Source of the DNA: Prochlorococcus sp. scB241_528N17
GTDB taxonomy: Bacteria; Cyanobacteriota; Cyanobacteriia; PCC-6307; Cyanobiaceae
DNA length: 64,000 nt
Assembly (NCBI GenBank): GCA_000634735.1
Contig: JFLG01000001.1
Coordinates: 225,714-289,713, forward strand
Direction: 5' to 3'
Part shown: piece by piece, positions 6,971 through 16,133 of the stretch
Numbering within the stretch: position 1 is the stretch's first letter
Layout: each line of letters opens with the position of its first letter
Position numbers and translations under genes: made by a program
Notes under the pieces: generated by a model
Database searches by the model: none
Seen by the model: only the letters and a program-made list of their open reading frames with translations
Told to the model about the DNA's origin: nothing

Positions 6971-9265
6971 TTAATCCAAAGATAAAGCATTAATTACAAC
7001 TGTAATAGAGCTAATAGCCATCAATAATGCTGCTATTGAGGGAGTAAGAAGAATACCGTATTTAGGGAATAAAATGCCGGAGGCTAAAGGTATAGCTAGT
7101 AAGTTGTAACCAAATGCCCATGTTAGATTTTGCTTTATTTTTCTTATAGTTTTTTTTGCAAGTTTTAAGGCGTAGGGTAATCCATTTAGTTGATCTCCCA
7201 TTAATACTACATCTGCATTTGCCTTGGCTATTTGAGTACCAGATCCTACTGCAATTCCTAAGTCTGAGGATGCTAATGCTGGGACATCATTAATACCATC
7301 ACCAATCATTGCCACTTTATTATTAATTTTTAAATTTTCTATATTCTTTAGCTTCATTTCAGGAAGAAGATCCCATTTTACTTCTGTTTTTTTACAACCA
7401 ATTTTTTTTGCTAAAGCTAAAACCGTTTGTTTCCTATCGCCACTTAAAATGTTAATTTTAAATTTGTTTTCTCTCAAATTTTGAACTGTTTTAATTGAAT
7501 CATCTCTGAGTAAATCTCCTAGCAAAATAAAGCCTAATAACTTATCTTTGATACTTACTCCAATGATAGTGTTCGTTTTTGTTTCTTCATTTTCAATAAC
7601 TTTTTTTGCCTCACTATCAATAATTATTCCTTTGCTTAGTAGCCATTCAATATTTCCAATATTAATAAGTCCATCAATTGATTCAAGTTCTCCGGAAATA
7701 CCTCGACCTGAATGAGTAAAAATTTTCTTTATTGGAAATAAACTTAAATTTTGCTTTTTTGCCTCTTGAATTAAGGCATCTGCGATTGGATGTCTGCTTT
7801 CCTTTTCTAAACTGGCAGCTATTTTTAATAAAAATGAATGATCATCATAATTTTTATAATCAACAATGAAAGGCTTACCTTTTGTTAAAGTGCCTGTCTT
7901 ATCAAAAATAATTTGATTAATTTTTGAAGCCATCTCTATTTTGTCCCCGCCTTTAAATAAAACGCCCTTTTTTGCTGCTTTACCTGATGCGACAGTTATT
8001 ACAGTTGGGGTGGCTAAACCTAATGCACAAGGACAAGCTATTACTAAAACAGCAATTGACAATTGTATGGCTAAACTAAGGAAATTCTCAGCATTACTAC
8101 CAAGCGAACTATGAAGTGTATGGCTTGAGTGAGTGATGAATTGATGATTATTACTTAATAAATCTGGCCAAATGTTTCTTGCCCCTTTCCACCAAAAGAA
8201 GAAAGTTAAGATAGCAAAAATAAGTACGAAGTAAGTAAATTTGCCTGCAATCTCATCAGCAATTCTTTGAATGCGAGGTTTTCTAGCGTTTACAGACTCA
8301 ATAAGATTTACTAGTTTTGCAAGAGAAGAATCCCCTCCGACATTTTGTACTTTAAGTCTAAGAGTTGAATTAAGATTTAAAGACCCACTAGATAGATTTT
8401 CGCCTTCTTTTACCTCGATAGGTTTGGATTCTCCAGTGATATGTGAAACATCAATATATGAATTACCTTGAGTAACAATGCAGTCAGCAGGTACTCTGTC
8501 TCCGGCTAAAACTTGAATCTCTTGATTTGGTCTTAAAGTGTTTACTCTTATTGATTTTATTTGATTATCTTCTGTGAAGATATTTGCCATTTCGGGTTGA
8601 AGATCTAATAACTCTCCAATGGATGAACCAGTTTGGTATCTTGCTCTTTCCTCTAAGAAACGCCCAATCAATATGAAGCCTAATAGCATAACTGGTTCAT
8701 TAAAAAAACAAGGAAAACCAATAGCAGGAAATATTAAGGATAGAAGACTTGTTATATATGCGCTAGTTACTCCAAGAGCTACTAAAGAATCCATATCAGG
8801 ACGGTTCTTAATAAATGATTTAAACCCATTAATAATTATTCCTCTGCCAGGAAATAAAAGAGCTAATGTTGCTAATGAAGCGTGAAAAAATATATTACCT
8901 AATATCGGAAAATTTATATATCTTCCTTCTGCCAGATGACCTAAACCTGAAAATAATAAAAGTAATAAAGCAAAAGTTAGTTTTTTCCATTGATTATTCC
9001 ACTTCTTTTTTTTTTCTAATTCTGCCTTGTTTATTTTTTTTGAAAAATCATTTATGTAAATCTTTGATGGGAAACCATTTTCTTTTAGATTTTTGAGAAC
9101 TGCTTCAATCTCTATATGTTTCTGAGTAATCTCAAAATATGCACTTTCAGTGAGCAAGTTAACAGAAACATTTTCAATACCATCAGAACTATTCAATATT
9201 TTTTCAACAGTACTAACACAACCTCCGCACTTCATTCCTGTAACGCTTAATTGAATGCTCTCCAT
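6971..9265 (-). CDS. Copper-transporting P1B-type ATPase
   Basis: A heavy-metal P-type ATPase of about 764 residues. N-terminal heavy-metal-associated domain with GMKCGGC (about residues 10-16), membrane helices, actuator motif TGES, the transmembrane CPC metal site in ACPCAL, phosphorylation motif DKTGT, SRHP nucleotide-domain motif and GDGINDVPAL. The single HMA domain and CPC indicate Cu(I) transport; whether it feeds plastocyanin/cytochrome oxidase (CtaA/PacS-like) or exports copper cannot be decided. The reading frame extends to a GTG at 9274, but the ATG at 9265 gives MESIQLSVTGM and is the likelier start. Stop and tmk start are adjacent. It is divergent from ycf3. Confidence 0.92.
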   Translation of the reverse strand: MESIQLSVTGMKCGGCVSTVEKILNSSDGIENVSVNLLTESAYFEITQKHIEIEAVLKNLKENGFPSKIYINDFSKKINKAELEKKKKWNNQWKKLTFALLLLLFSGLGHLAEGRYINFPILGNIFFHASLATLALLFPGRGIIINGFKSFIKNRPDMDSLVALGVTSAYITSLLSLIFPAIGFPCFFNEPVMLLGFILIGRFLEERARYQTGSSIGELLDLQPEMANIFTEDNQIKSIRVNTLRPNQEIQVLAGDRVPADCIVTQGNSYIDVSHITGESKPIEVKEGENLSSGSLNLNSTLRLKVQNVGGDSSLAKLVNLIESVNARKPRIQRIADEIAGKFTYFVLIFAILTFFFWWKGARNIWPDLLSNNHQFITHSSHTLHSSLGSNAENFLSLAIQLSIAVLVIACPCALGLATPTVITVASGKAAKKGVLFKGGDKIEMASKINQIIFDKTGTLTKGKPFIVDYKNYDDHSFLLKIAASLEKESRHPIADALIQEAKKQNLSLFPIKKIFTHSGRGISGELESIDGLINIGNIEWLLSKGIIIDSEAKKVIENEETKTNTIIGVSIKDKLLGFILLGDLLRDDSIKTVQNLRENKFKINILSGDRKQTVLALAKKIGCKKTEVKWDLLPEMKLKNIENLKINNKVAMIGDGINDVPALASSDLGIAVGSGTQIAKANADVVLMGDQLNGLPYALKLAKKTIRKIKQNLTWAFGYNLLAIPLASGILFPKYGILLTPSIAALLMAISSITVVINALSLD

Positions 9266-9385
9266 ATTTATCACGATAGAAGCAAATTAATGCTTTACTT
9301 TATATTTAACTATAATAATAAATGTAATAGACTTTTTAAATAGTTATTTTTTAAATTACTATATTAATTTATTTGATTTACATCA

Positions 9386-9907
9386 GTGCCTAGCAATCAA
9401 AACAGAGACAATTTTATTGATAAAGCTTTTACTGTAATTGCTGAATCTATTGTAAAAATAATGCCTATCGCTGAGAAAGAAAAAAAGGCATATATTTATT
9501 ATAGAGATGGCTTAGCCGCGCAAAATAATGGGGATTACTCGGAAGCATTAGAGTATTATAAAGAGAGCTTAATGCTTGAAGAAAATAAAATTGATAGGGG
9601 TGAGACTCTAAAAAATATGGCAATTATTTATATGAGTAATGGTGAAGAGGATTTGTCTATTGAAACATACGAAAAAGCATTAGAAGAAAATCCCAAACAG
9701 CCATCATGCTTGAAAAATATAGGTTTAATTTATGAAAAAAGGGGAAGATATGCTGAGCAGAATGGTGATTTAGATCAGAGAGATATTTGGTTTGATAAAG
9801 CTGCTGAAGTCTGGTCTAAAGCTGTGAGACTTTATCCAGGTGGGTATCTAGATATTGAGAATTGGTTGAAAAACTCAGGTAGAAGCTCAATTGATATGTA
9901 CCTTTGA
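9386..9907 (+). CDS. ycf3: Photosystem I assembly protein Ycf3
   Basis: A 173-residue TPR protein matching cyanobacterial/plastid Ycf3: N-terminal [19 protein letters not shown] (about 8-26), three TPR units (roughly 35-66, 72-105 and 107-150 with the family insertion), and a WLKxSGR C-terminus. Ycf3 acts at the thylakoid as a chaperone for PsaA/PsaB assembly. The start is a GTG at 9386, after AT-rich sequence with no clear SD; no closer ATG fits the conserved N-terminus. It is convergent with radA (5 bp apart) and divergent from the copper ATPase. Confidence 0.94.
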   Translation: MPSNQNRDNFIDKAFTVIAESIVKIMPIAEKEKKAYIYYRDGLAAQNNGDYSEALEYYKESLMLEENKIDRGETLKNMAIIYMSNGEEDLSIETYEKALEENPKQPSCLKNIGLIYEKRGRYAEQNGDLDQRDIWFDKAAEVWSKAVRLYPGGYLDIENWLKNSGRSSIDMYL

Positions 9908-9912
9908 ATTTT

Positions 9913-11265
9913 TTATTTTGATAAAGAATAATCAACTGCTTCCTTAATATTGGATATCTCTTTGATATTTATTAAATTTTGAAAATTATTATTTAGTTCC
10001 TCTTCTAGTTTTGGCACTACGATATTTTTGATCCCTAGTCTTACAGCTTCTTCTATCTTTGTCCGAAGGTTATTCGATTTTCTAACTTGACCGCTCAAAC
10101 CTAATTCCCCAATAAATGAGGTACTAGCTAATGGAGGAATATTTTTCAAACTTGATACAATTGATATTGCTACACCTAAGTCAGATGATGGATCATTAAT
10201 TTCAAAACCTCCACCAGTTGCTATATAACAATCAAATTCAGATAATTTTATCCCTACGTGTTTTTCAATAACAGCAAGAATTTGATGCAATCTATTTATG
10301 CTAATTCCAGTTGTAGTTCGTCTTGGATTACTGTAGAAAGTTTTATTTACCAGTGCTTGAATATCAACTGCTAATGGCCGAGTGCCTTCATTTGTAATCG
10401 TAGTTGTTACACCTGAAATATTTTCTTTATTTGTAAAAATTGAACTTGGGTTTTTTATCTCTCGTAAACCCTCTTCAAGCATTTCAAAAATTCCAATTTC
10501 AAAGGTCGATCCAAATCGATTTTTTATACTCCTTAGTAGTCTATGAGATGAAATTTTATCTCCTTCAAAGTTTATTACTGTATCAACTAAATGTTCTAGA
10601 GTTTTAGGGCCAGCTAAAGCACCATCTTTGGTTACATGACCAATGATTAGAAGTGCAATATTATTATCTTTGGCTAGATTTTGCAACTCAGACGAACATG
10701 CTCTAACTTGAGAAACAGATCCTGGAGAACTTTGCATTTCATGATTATGGATGGCTTGAATACTATCAATAATTGCGAAACATGGATTGACACGTTTGAT
10801 CTCTCCAATAATTAGAGATAAATTAGTTTCTGCAAAAATTCTTAAATCAATACTGCTTTGATTTAATCTTTCCCATCTAATTTTTACTTGTTCTAAAGAT
10901 TCTTCTGCAGTTATGTACAAAACTTTTTCACTGAGAGATATTTTTCCTGCTGATTGAAGAACTATTGTGCTTTTACCTATACCTGGTTCTCCTCCAAGTA
11001 AAACAACAGATCCAGGTACAATTCCACCTCCAAGAACTCGATCGAATTCCCTAAAGCCACTCGTAAATCTTGATATTTCTTTTGATGAGATCTCATTAAA
11101 CGGTATAGATTTTTTACTATTTTTTATTTCTTGATATTTAAAGGTTTTACTTTTTATTTCTTCAACAATGGAATTCCATGAGTTGCAATTAAGGCATTTA
11201 CCAAAGTATTGAGAAGTTTCAGATCCACAATTCTGACAAATAAAGGTCGATAATTTGCTAGACAT
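9913..11265 (-). CDS. radA: DNA repair protein RadA (Sms)
   Basis: A 450-residue RadA. N-terminal C4 zinc finger (C10, C13, C24, C27), RecA-like ATPase with Walker A GGEPGIGKST (91-100), the RadA-specific KNRFG motif (about 245-249) and a C-terminal Lon-protease-like domain (about 290-445) without the catalytic serine-lysine pair expected of an active protease. RadA promotes branch migration in recombination repair. It starts at ATG 11265 and is divergent from rpaB. Confidence 0.95.
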   Translation of the reverse strand: MSSKLSTFICQNCGSETSQYFGKCLNCNSWNSIVEEIKSKTFKYQEIKNSKKSIPFNEISSKEISRFTSGFREFDRVLGGGIVPGSVVLLGGEPGIGKSTIVLQSAGKISLSEKVLYITAEESLEQVKIRWERLNQSSIDLRIFAETNLSLIIGEIKRVNPCFAIIDSIQAIHNHEMQSSPGSVSQVRACSSELQNLAKDNNIALLIIGHVTKDGALAGPKTLEHLVDTVINFEGDKISSHRLLRSIKNRFGSTFEIGIFEMLEEGLREIKNPSSIFTNKENISGVTTTITNEGTRPLAVDIQALVNKTFYSNPRRTTTGISINRLHQILAVIEKHVGIKLSEFDCYIATGGGFEINDPSSDLGVAISIVSSLKNIPPLASTSFIGELGLSGQVRKSNNLRTKIEEAVRLGIKNIVVPKLEEELNNNFQNLINIKEISNIKEAVDYSLSK

Positions 11266-11372
11266 TAATTTTCTGAATGAAGTAATGGAACTAGAATATT
11301 TGGGATATTGCCCCTCTACAAGTTAGATTAGGTTAATAATAAATTCTCTTACTGATTAGCTAATAGAAACAA

Positions 11373-12119
11373 ATGGCTCTATCTAGTCAAACTAAAGAAA
11401 CTATACTGGTCGCAGATGACGAGGCAAGTATTAGAAGAATTCTGGAGACACGTCTCTCCATGATTGGCTACAAAGTTGTAACTGCAAGTGATGGTAAAGA
11501 GGCACTAAAGTTATTTAAGGATTATGAACCTGATTTAGTAGTCCTTGACGTCATGATGCCAAAGTTAGATGGTTATGGAGTTTGTCAAGAATTAAGGAAA
11601 GATTCTGATGTTCCAATTGTCATGTTAACTGCATTAGGAGATGTTGCAGATAGGATAACAGGTTTAGAATTAGGAGCTGATGATTATGTGGTAAAACCAT
11701 TTAGCCCAAAGGAGTTAGAAGCTAGAATTAGGTGTGTACTCAGAAGAATAGACAAAGAACAAATTCCTGGGATGCCTAATTCAGGATTAATTTTGGTTAC
11801 GGATATAAAAATTGATACAAATCGAAGACAAGTTTTTAAAAGTGATGAGAGAATTAGATTAACTGGTATGGAATTTAGTCTCTTAGAGCTTTTGGTAAGT
11901 AGGTCAGGAGAGCCATTTAGTAGAGGAGAGATTTTGAAAGAAGTATGGGGATATACCCCCGAGAGACATGTAGATACAAGAGTCGTAGACGTTCACATAT
12001 CAAGATTAAGATCAAAACTGGAGGCTGATCCAGCAAATCCTGAATTAATTTTGACAGCAAGGGGTACAGGATATCTTTTCCAACGGATTGTCGATATTGC
12101 TCCTTTTGATGGTAAATAA
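11373..12119 (+). CDS. rpaB: Two-component response regulator RpaB (Ycf27)
   Basis: A 248-residue OmpR-family regulator: receiver with D15/D16, phosphoacceptor D59 in VVLDVMMP and K in YVVKPF (about 105-110), then a winged helix (about 135-238) ending RGTGYLFQRI. The sequence matches RpaB/Ycf27, which with sensor Hik33/NblS controls high-light and photosystem genes through HLR1 sites and is essential in studied cyanobacteria. It directly abuts plsX (stop TAA then ATG), so it heads a lipid-synthesis gene string, a conserved cyanobacterial order. Distinguished from RpaA at 4.6 kb by its shorter C-terminus and the VLDVMMPKLDGYG receiver core. Confidence 0.92.
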   Translation: MALSSQTKETILVADDEASIRRILETRLSMIGYKVVTASDGKEALKLFKDYEPDLVVLDVMMPKLDGYGVCQELRKDSDVPIVMLTALGDVADRITGLELGADDYVVKPFSPKELEARIRCVLRRIDKEQIPGMPNSGLILVTDIKIDTNRRQVFKSDERIRLTGMEFSLLELLVSRSGEPFSRGEILKEVWGYTPERHVDTRVVDVHISRLRSKLEADPANPELILTARGTGYLFQRIVDIAPFDGK

Positions 12120-13526
12120 ATGGGGAAAGAAACACCGCAAAAAATTAATAAGTCCAGAGCTATTAGAAGATTAGTAATTTGGTACAAAAGAAATTCGGCA
12201 GTGACTTCTATAGTTGATACTGCTGCAAGTTCTGCGGCAACGGCTAGTAATGTTGCTGGTAATATGGTTTCTGGTGCTGGATCAGTAGTAACTACAGCTA
12301 GTAATGTTGCAGGTAATGTTGCAGGTAATGTTGTTTCAAGTGCTGAATCCGTAGTTAATACTGCTAGTAGTGTAGTTTCAAATGCTAGTTCAATAGCTAA
12401 AAATACATTACAGCCGCTAGTTTTTGACCCATTAAAAAGATTACAAAATAACGACAATATTTTAGATAGGGTGGAGGAATCTCAATCAAAAAGGATTTGG
12501 ATCGCAGTTGATGGGATGGGTGGAGATTATGCTCCTGGTCCAATTCTTGAGGGTTGCCTAGAAGCAATAAGTAGATTTCCAATAAATATAAAGTTTGTCG
12601 GCAAAATTGAAAAAGTTAAAGATGCAGCAGAAAAAGCTGGTTTAGCAGAATTATTAGAAAATGAAATAGATAATAATCGTCTTGAATTAATTGATAGTGG
12701 TGAGCCTATAGGGATGAATGAAGAAGCTACCGCAGTTAGAAAAAAGAAAAATGCAAGCATAAACGTTGCGATGGATTTAGTGAGAAATAATAAAGCTGAA
12801 GCTGTCTACTCAGCAGGAAATTCAGGCGCAATGATGGCTTCTGCCATATTTAGAATTGGGAGATTGAAAGGGATTGAGAGACCAGCTATAGGAGCATTGT
12901 TTCCAACAAGGGATCAAACTCGCCCTGTATTAGTTTTAGATGTCGGTGCAAACACTGATTGTAAGCCATCTTATCTACATCAATTTGCTCTTCTAGGAAA
13001 TATTTATGCAAAAGATGTCCTACAAGTACAAAAACCAAGAATTGGCCTTTTAAATATTGGAGAAGAAGAATGTAAAGGTAATGATTTATCCTTAAAAACA
13101 TTTGAATTGTTATCTTCTGAAAAAAGTTTTGATTTTGGTGGTAATTGTGAAGGGCGAGATGTATTATCAGGTAGTTTCGACGTAGTAGTTTGTGATGGAT
13201 TTACTGGAAATATTTTATTGAAATTTCTTGAATCTGTGGGAGGAGTTTTATTAGATATTTTGAGATCTGAGCTACCACGTGGAAGGCGGGGCAAAGTTGG
13301 TTCAGCTTTTTTAAAAAGTAATTTACTCAGAATTAAGAAAAGGTTAGATCATGCCGAACATGGAGGAGCTTTATTACTTGGGGTGAATGGTATTTGCGTT
13401 ATTGGTCATGGCAGTAGCAAATCTTTATCAGTAGTTAGTGCTCTTCGCTTGGCTCACTCTGCAGTGAATCATGGTGTTATGGACAATTTAAATCAACTGC
13501 AAAAGCTTCAAGTTTTAAATTCGTAA
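12120..13526 (+). CDS. plsX: Phosphate acyltransferase PlsX with a long repeat-rich N-terminal extension
   Basis: A 468-residue protein. From about residue 126 it is a normal PlsX (RIWIAVDGMGGDYAPGP..., LDVGANTDCKP, GHGSS), which makes acyl-phosphate from acyl-ACP for PlsY-dependent phospholipid synthesis. Bacterial PlsX usually begins at that MGGD-containing strand, so about 125 residues are extra. The extension has a basic amphipathic segment (SRAIRRLVIWYKR, 12-24), then Ala/Ser/Val/Asn-rich 11/22-residue repeats (about 40-95) and a linker with FDPLKRL. The ATG directly follows the rpaB stop; no internal start is needed since the frame is open and coherent. plsX-fabH-fabD-plsC follow as one lipid-synthesis string. 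I infer a peripheral membrane-binding module. Confidence 0.93.
   Translation: MGKETPQKINKSRAIRRLVIWYKRNSAVTSIVDTAASSAATASNVAGNMVSGAGSVVTTASNVAGNVAGNVVSSAESVVNTASSVVSNASSIAKNTLQPLVFDPLKRLQNNDNILDRVEESQSKRIWIAVDGMGGDYAPGPILEGCLEAISRFPINIKFVGKIEKVKDAAEKAGLAELLENEIDNNRLELIDSGEPIGMNEEATAVRKKKNASINVAMDLVRNNKAEAVYSAGNSGAMMASAIFRIGRLKGIERPAIGALFPTRDQTRPVLVLDVGANTDCKPSYLHQFALLGNIYAKDVLQVQKPRIGLLNIGEEECKGNDLSLKTFELLSSEKSFDFGGNCEGRDVLSGSFDVVVCDGFTGNILLKFLESVGGVLLDILRSELPRGRRGKVGSAFLKSNLLRIKKRLDHAEHGGALLLGVNGICVIGHGSSKSLSVVSALRLAHSAVNHGVMDNLNQLQKLQVLNS
12230..12410 (+). repeat. Coding repeat in plsX N-terminal extension
   Basis: DNA repeats of GCTAGTAATGTTGCNGGTAA (about 12242 and 12299, 57 bp apart) with an adjacent internal duplication of GTTGCAGGTAAT. 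They encode ASNVAGN units and degenerate copies (ASSVVSN). In-frame expansion or contraction by slippage is likely, so length may vary among strains. Confidence 0.7.
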
Positions 13527-13535
13527 AACATATTG

Positions 13536-13555
13536 AGTCAAATTTATGTTTGACT
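13536..13555 (+). other. Hairpin between plsX and fabH
   Basis: AGTCAAA (13536-13542) and TTTGACT (13549-13555) form a perfect 7-bp stem with a 6-nt loop in the 53-bp plsX-fabH gap. No U-tract follows, so it is more likely an mRNA processing/stability or attenuating element than a full terminator. Confidence 0.45.
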
Positions 13556-13579
13556 AATATAAGTAACTAAAAAACTCTT

Positions 13580-14587
13580 TTGGAAGGAATAAATTTTAAT
13601 CAGATTGGAGTGTCATTCAAGGGAAGCGGAAGTTATGTACCTGATCAAATCCTAACTAATCAAAAAATTAGTCAAAAGGTTGATACAAGCAATGAATGGA
13701 TACAATCTAGAACTGGCATTTCTGAGCGAAGAATCTCTAGCGTAGAAGATAATGTTACTGAGATGGGTTATAAGGCAGCTCTAACTGCTATAGAAATGGC
13801 TAATTGGGATATAAAAACGATTGATTTGATTGTTTTAGCTACTTCTACTCCGCATGATTTATTTGGATCTGCACCATCCATTCAAGCTAAATTGGGGGCG
13901 GCTAATGCTGTAGCTTTCGATTTAACTGCAGCTTGTAGTGGTTTTTTATTTGCCTTAATAACAGCCTCACAATTTTTAAAAGGGGGCAGTTTTAAAAGGG
14001 CTATTGTTATTGGAGCAGATCAATTATCAAGTTATGTTGATTGGAAAGATAGAAGAAGTTGTATTCTCTTTGGAGATGGTGCCGGTGCATTAGCAATTGA
14101 AGCCACAAATGAATTTGATAATTTTATAGGTTTTGATATGAGAACTGATGGGGGGAGGGGTTCCTTTCTTAATCTTCCATCAAAAAATAATAAGGATTCA
14201 ATAGTTGATGAAATTGACTTTTTAAGTGGAGGTTTTTCTCCAATTCAGATGAATGGTCAGGAAGTTTATAAATTTGCAGTTAAAGAAGTACCCCTAATTC
14301 TTGAAAAGTTGTTGAAAAAAATGAAATATAATTCTGATCAAGTTGATTGGCTCTTGCTGCATCAAGCTAATCAAAGAATATTGGATTCTGTAGGAGAAAG
14401 GTTAAAAATTCCCAGAGAAAAGATTCTTAGCAATTTAGAAAAATATGGCAATACCTCAGCAGCAACAATTCCACTAATGATGGATGAGGCTGTAAGAGAT
14501 TATAGAATTAAACAAAATGATATTATTGCTACAAGTGGTTTCGGTGCTGGGCTAAGTTGGGGTGCAGCCCTAATTAAATGGGGTTAA
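13580..14587 (+). CDS. fabH: Beta-ketoacyl-ACP synthase III
   Basis: A 335-residue FabH that condenses acetyl-CoA with malonyl-ACP to start fatty acid synthesis. The catalytic Cys119 lies in TAACSGFLFA; the histidine (LLLHQANQRI) and asparagine (GNTSAATIP) follow in the C-terminal half. The start is TTG 13580 giving MEGINFNQIGVSF; the conserved first strand (GVSFKGSGSYVP) requires a start at or before about residue 8, and no ATG is available. The gene follows plsX and precedes fabD by 18 bp. Confidence 0.95.
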   Translation: MEGINFNQIGVSFKGSGSYVPDQILTNQKISQKVDTSNEWIQSRTGISERRISSVEDNVTEMGYKAALTAIEMANWDIKTIDLIVLATSTPHDLFGSAPSIQAKLGAANAVAFDLTAACSGFLFALITASQFLKGGSFKRAIVIGADQLSSYVDWKDRRSCILFGDGAGALAIEATNEFDNFIGFDMRTDGGRGSFLNLPSKNNKDSIVDEIDFLSGGFSPIQMNGQEVYKFAVKEVPLILEKLLKKMKYNSDQVDWLLLHQANQRILDSVGERLKIPREKILSNLEKYGNTSAATIPLMMDEAVRDYRIKQNDIIATSGFGAGLSWGAALIKWG

Positions 14588-14605
14588 AAACAAAATAGGA
14601 ACATT

Positions 14606-15502
14606 ATGACAGTTGCATGGGTATTCCCTGGACAGGGTTCGCAAAAAATTGGAATGGCTAAACAAATTGAAAATTTGCCAACCACAAAAGAGAGGTTTAG
14701 TTATGCTTCTGAGATATTTGAAAGAAATTTATTTGAAATTTGCGAGTTAAATTCTGATTTAACAAATCCTCTTAGTGATTTGAATAATACAAGAAATACA
14801 CAAATCTGTCTTTTTTTGGTTGAATCAATTTTATTGGATGCCTTAAAAGAAAAAGGTTTTAAACCAACTTATGTTGCTGGGCATAGTCTTGGAGAAATAA
14901 CTGCCTTATATTGTGCGGATGTTTTTTCATTCGAAGATTGCGTATCACTAATAAAAGTTAGATCTCAATTAATGAGAAATGCTGGGCAAGGATCTATGGC
15001 TGCAGTAATTGGTTTTGATAGAAATGAACTTGATTTATTAGTCAAAAAAAGTAAAGATGTTGTAATTGCTAATGATAATAGCTCTTCCCAAGTTGTCTTG
15101 TCAGGATCTAACGAAGAGTTAGACAATTTATCGAAAGAAATTTCTTGTAAAAGATTCCTAAAATTAAATGTTTCAGGTGCATTCCATTCACCATTCATGG
15201 ATGAGCCTGCAGTTAAATTTTCTGAGTATTTAAAACAGATTAAGTTTAAAAATCCTTCTTTCCCAGTAATAAGTAATTATGAACCTTCATTATGTGACGA
15301 TCCTGATGAGCTTAAAACTAGATTGGAAAATCAAATGTGTAATGGCGTAAGGTGGCGAGAAACTATGGATTTAATGGCACAAGATAATGATCTTCATTTT
15401 GTTGAAGTTGGCCCTTCAAATGTACTTAGTGGTTTAGCCAAAAGACATATGAAAGATTTAAAAATTTCTCAAGTTTCAGCTTCTAATCAAATAACTTATT
15501 AA
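14606..15502 (+). CDS. fabD: Malonyl-CoA:ACP transacylase
   Basis: A 298-residue FabD, loading malonyl groups onto ACP. Seen: N-terminal FPGQGSQKIGM (7-17), catalytic Ser94 in GHSLGE (92-97), SGAFHSPFM with the catalytic histidine (about 190-198), and VGPSNVLSGL near the C-terminus. The length is normal. It sits between fabH and plsC, supplying substrate for the same pathway. Confidence 0.96.
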   Translation: MTVAWVFPGQGSQKIGMAKQIENLPTTKERFSYASEIFERNLFEICELNSDLTNPLSDLNNTRNTQICLFLVESILLDALKEKGFKPTYVAGHSLGEITALYCADVFSFEDCVSLIKVRSQLMRNAGQGSMAAVIGFDRNELDLLVKKSKDVVIANDNSSSQVVLSGSNEELDNLSKEISCKRFLKLNVSGAFHSPFMDEPAVKFSEYLKQIKFKNPSFPVISNYEPSLCDDPDELKTRLENQMCNGVRWRETMDLMAQDNDLHFVEVGPSNVLSGLAKRHMKDLKISQVSASNQITY

Positions 15503-15508
15503 TCAAGT

Positions 15509-16129
15509 ATGAAAAATGATGTTTTTCAAAAATTAATTTATCAATTAGTTAGCAAACTTTTTGTATTACCAATTTATAAATTTGTATTTAGAGGTCATTT
15601 AATAGGTAGAGAAAATATTCCGCAACAAAATTCTTTTATAATGGTTTCTAATCATGGTTCTTTGCTTGACCCTCCTTTGTTAGGACATGCTCTTGGACGT
15701 AATATATCTTTTATGGCCAAGGCAGAGCTATTTAAAATACCTTTACTTGGTTCTATTATCAAGGCTTGTGGAGCTTATCCTGTAAAAAGAGGCATTGTTG
15801 ATAAAAATACCATTCAAACAGCATGTAAAAAATTATCAAATAATAATTGTATTGGAATATTCATTGATGGTACACGTCAAAAAAATGGTCGAGTGAATAA
15901 GCCCAAACAAGGAGCAGCATTATTAGCCTTTAAAAATCAAAAATTATTATTACCTGTTGCAATAGTTAATTCTCATAGACTAATAAGATTTAAATTCTTT
16001 TTTCCTTTGTTTTCAAAAATAGTTATTAAGGTGGGAAAACCTGTTCAACCTCCACAGAGTTCATCAAGAGATGATCTGAATGTTGTAACAGTGTACCTTC
16101 AAGATAAAATTAATAATTTGATTGGATGA
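15509..16129 (+). CDS. plsC: 1-acyl-sn-glycerol-3-phosphate acyltransferase
   Basis: A 206-residue PlsC-type acyltransferase. The catalytic HX4D motif is NHGSLLDPP (H49, D54), followed by block II GAYPVKRG (about 92-99) and block III IDGTRQKNGR (the usual FPEGTRS changed to FIDGTRQ). A hydrophobic N-terminus (residues 8-27) may dip into the membrane. It converts lysophosphatidate to phosphatidate, the final step of the string plsX-fabH-fabD-plsC; it begins 6 bp after fabD. It is convergent with the tsaB-like gene. Confidence 0.92.
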   Translation: MKNDVFQKLIYQLVSKLFVLPIYKFVFRGHLIGRENIPQQNSFIMVSNHGSLLDPPLLGHALGRNISFMAKAELFKIPLLGSIIKACGAYPVKRGIVDKNTIQTACKKLSNNNCIGIFIDGTRQKNGRVNKPKQGAALLAFKNQKLLLPVAIVNSHRLIRFKFFFPLFSKIVIKVGKPVQPPQSSSRDDLNVVTVYLQDKINNLIG

Positions 16130-16133
16130 ATAT

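Noticed and set aside
9266..9274. GTG at 9274 as the start of the copper ATPase
   Set aside because: The ATG at 9265 is nearer to the usual few residues before the metal-binding motif; either is possible, but ATG is favoured.
11993..12457. A 154-codon open frame on the minus strand opposite the plsX extension, Ala/Thr/Leu-rich with TTLPATLPATLLA-like repeats
   Set aside because: It is the antisense reading of the plsX repeats and overlaps both rpaB and plsX; repeats of a codon-biased sense gene give open antisense frames. No independent start or homology.
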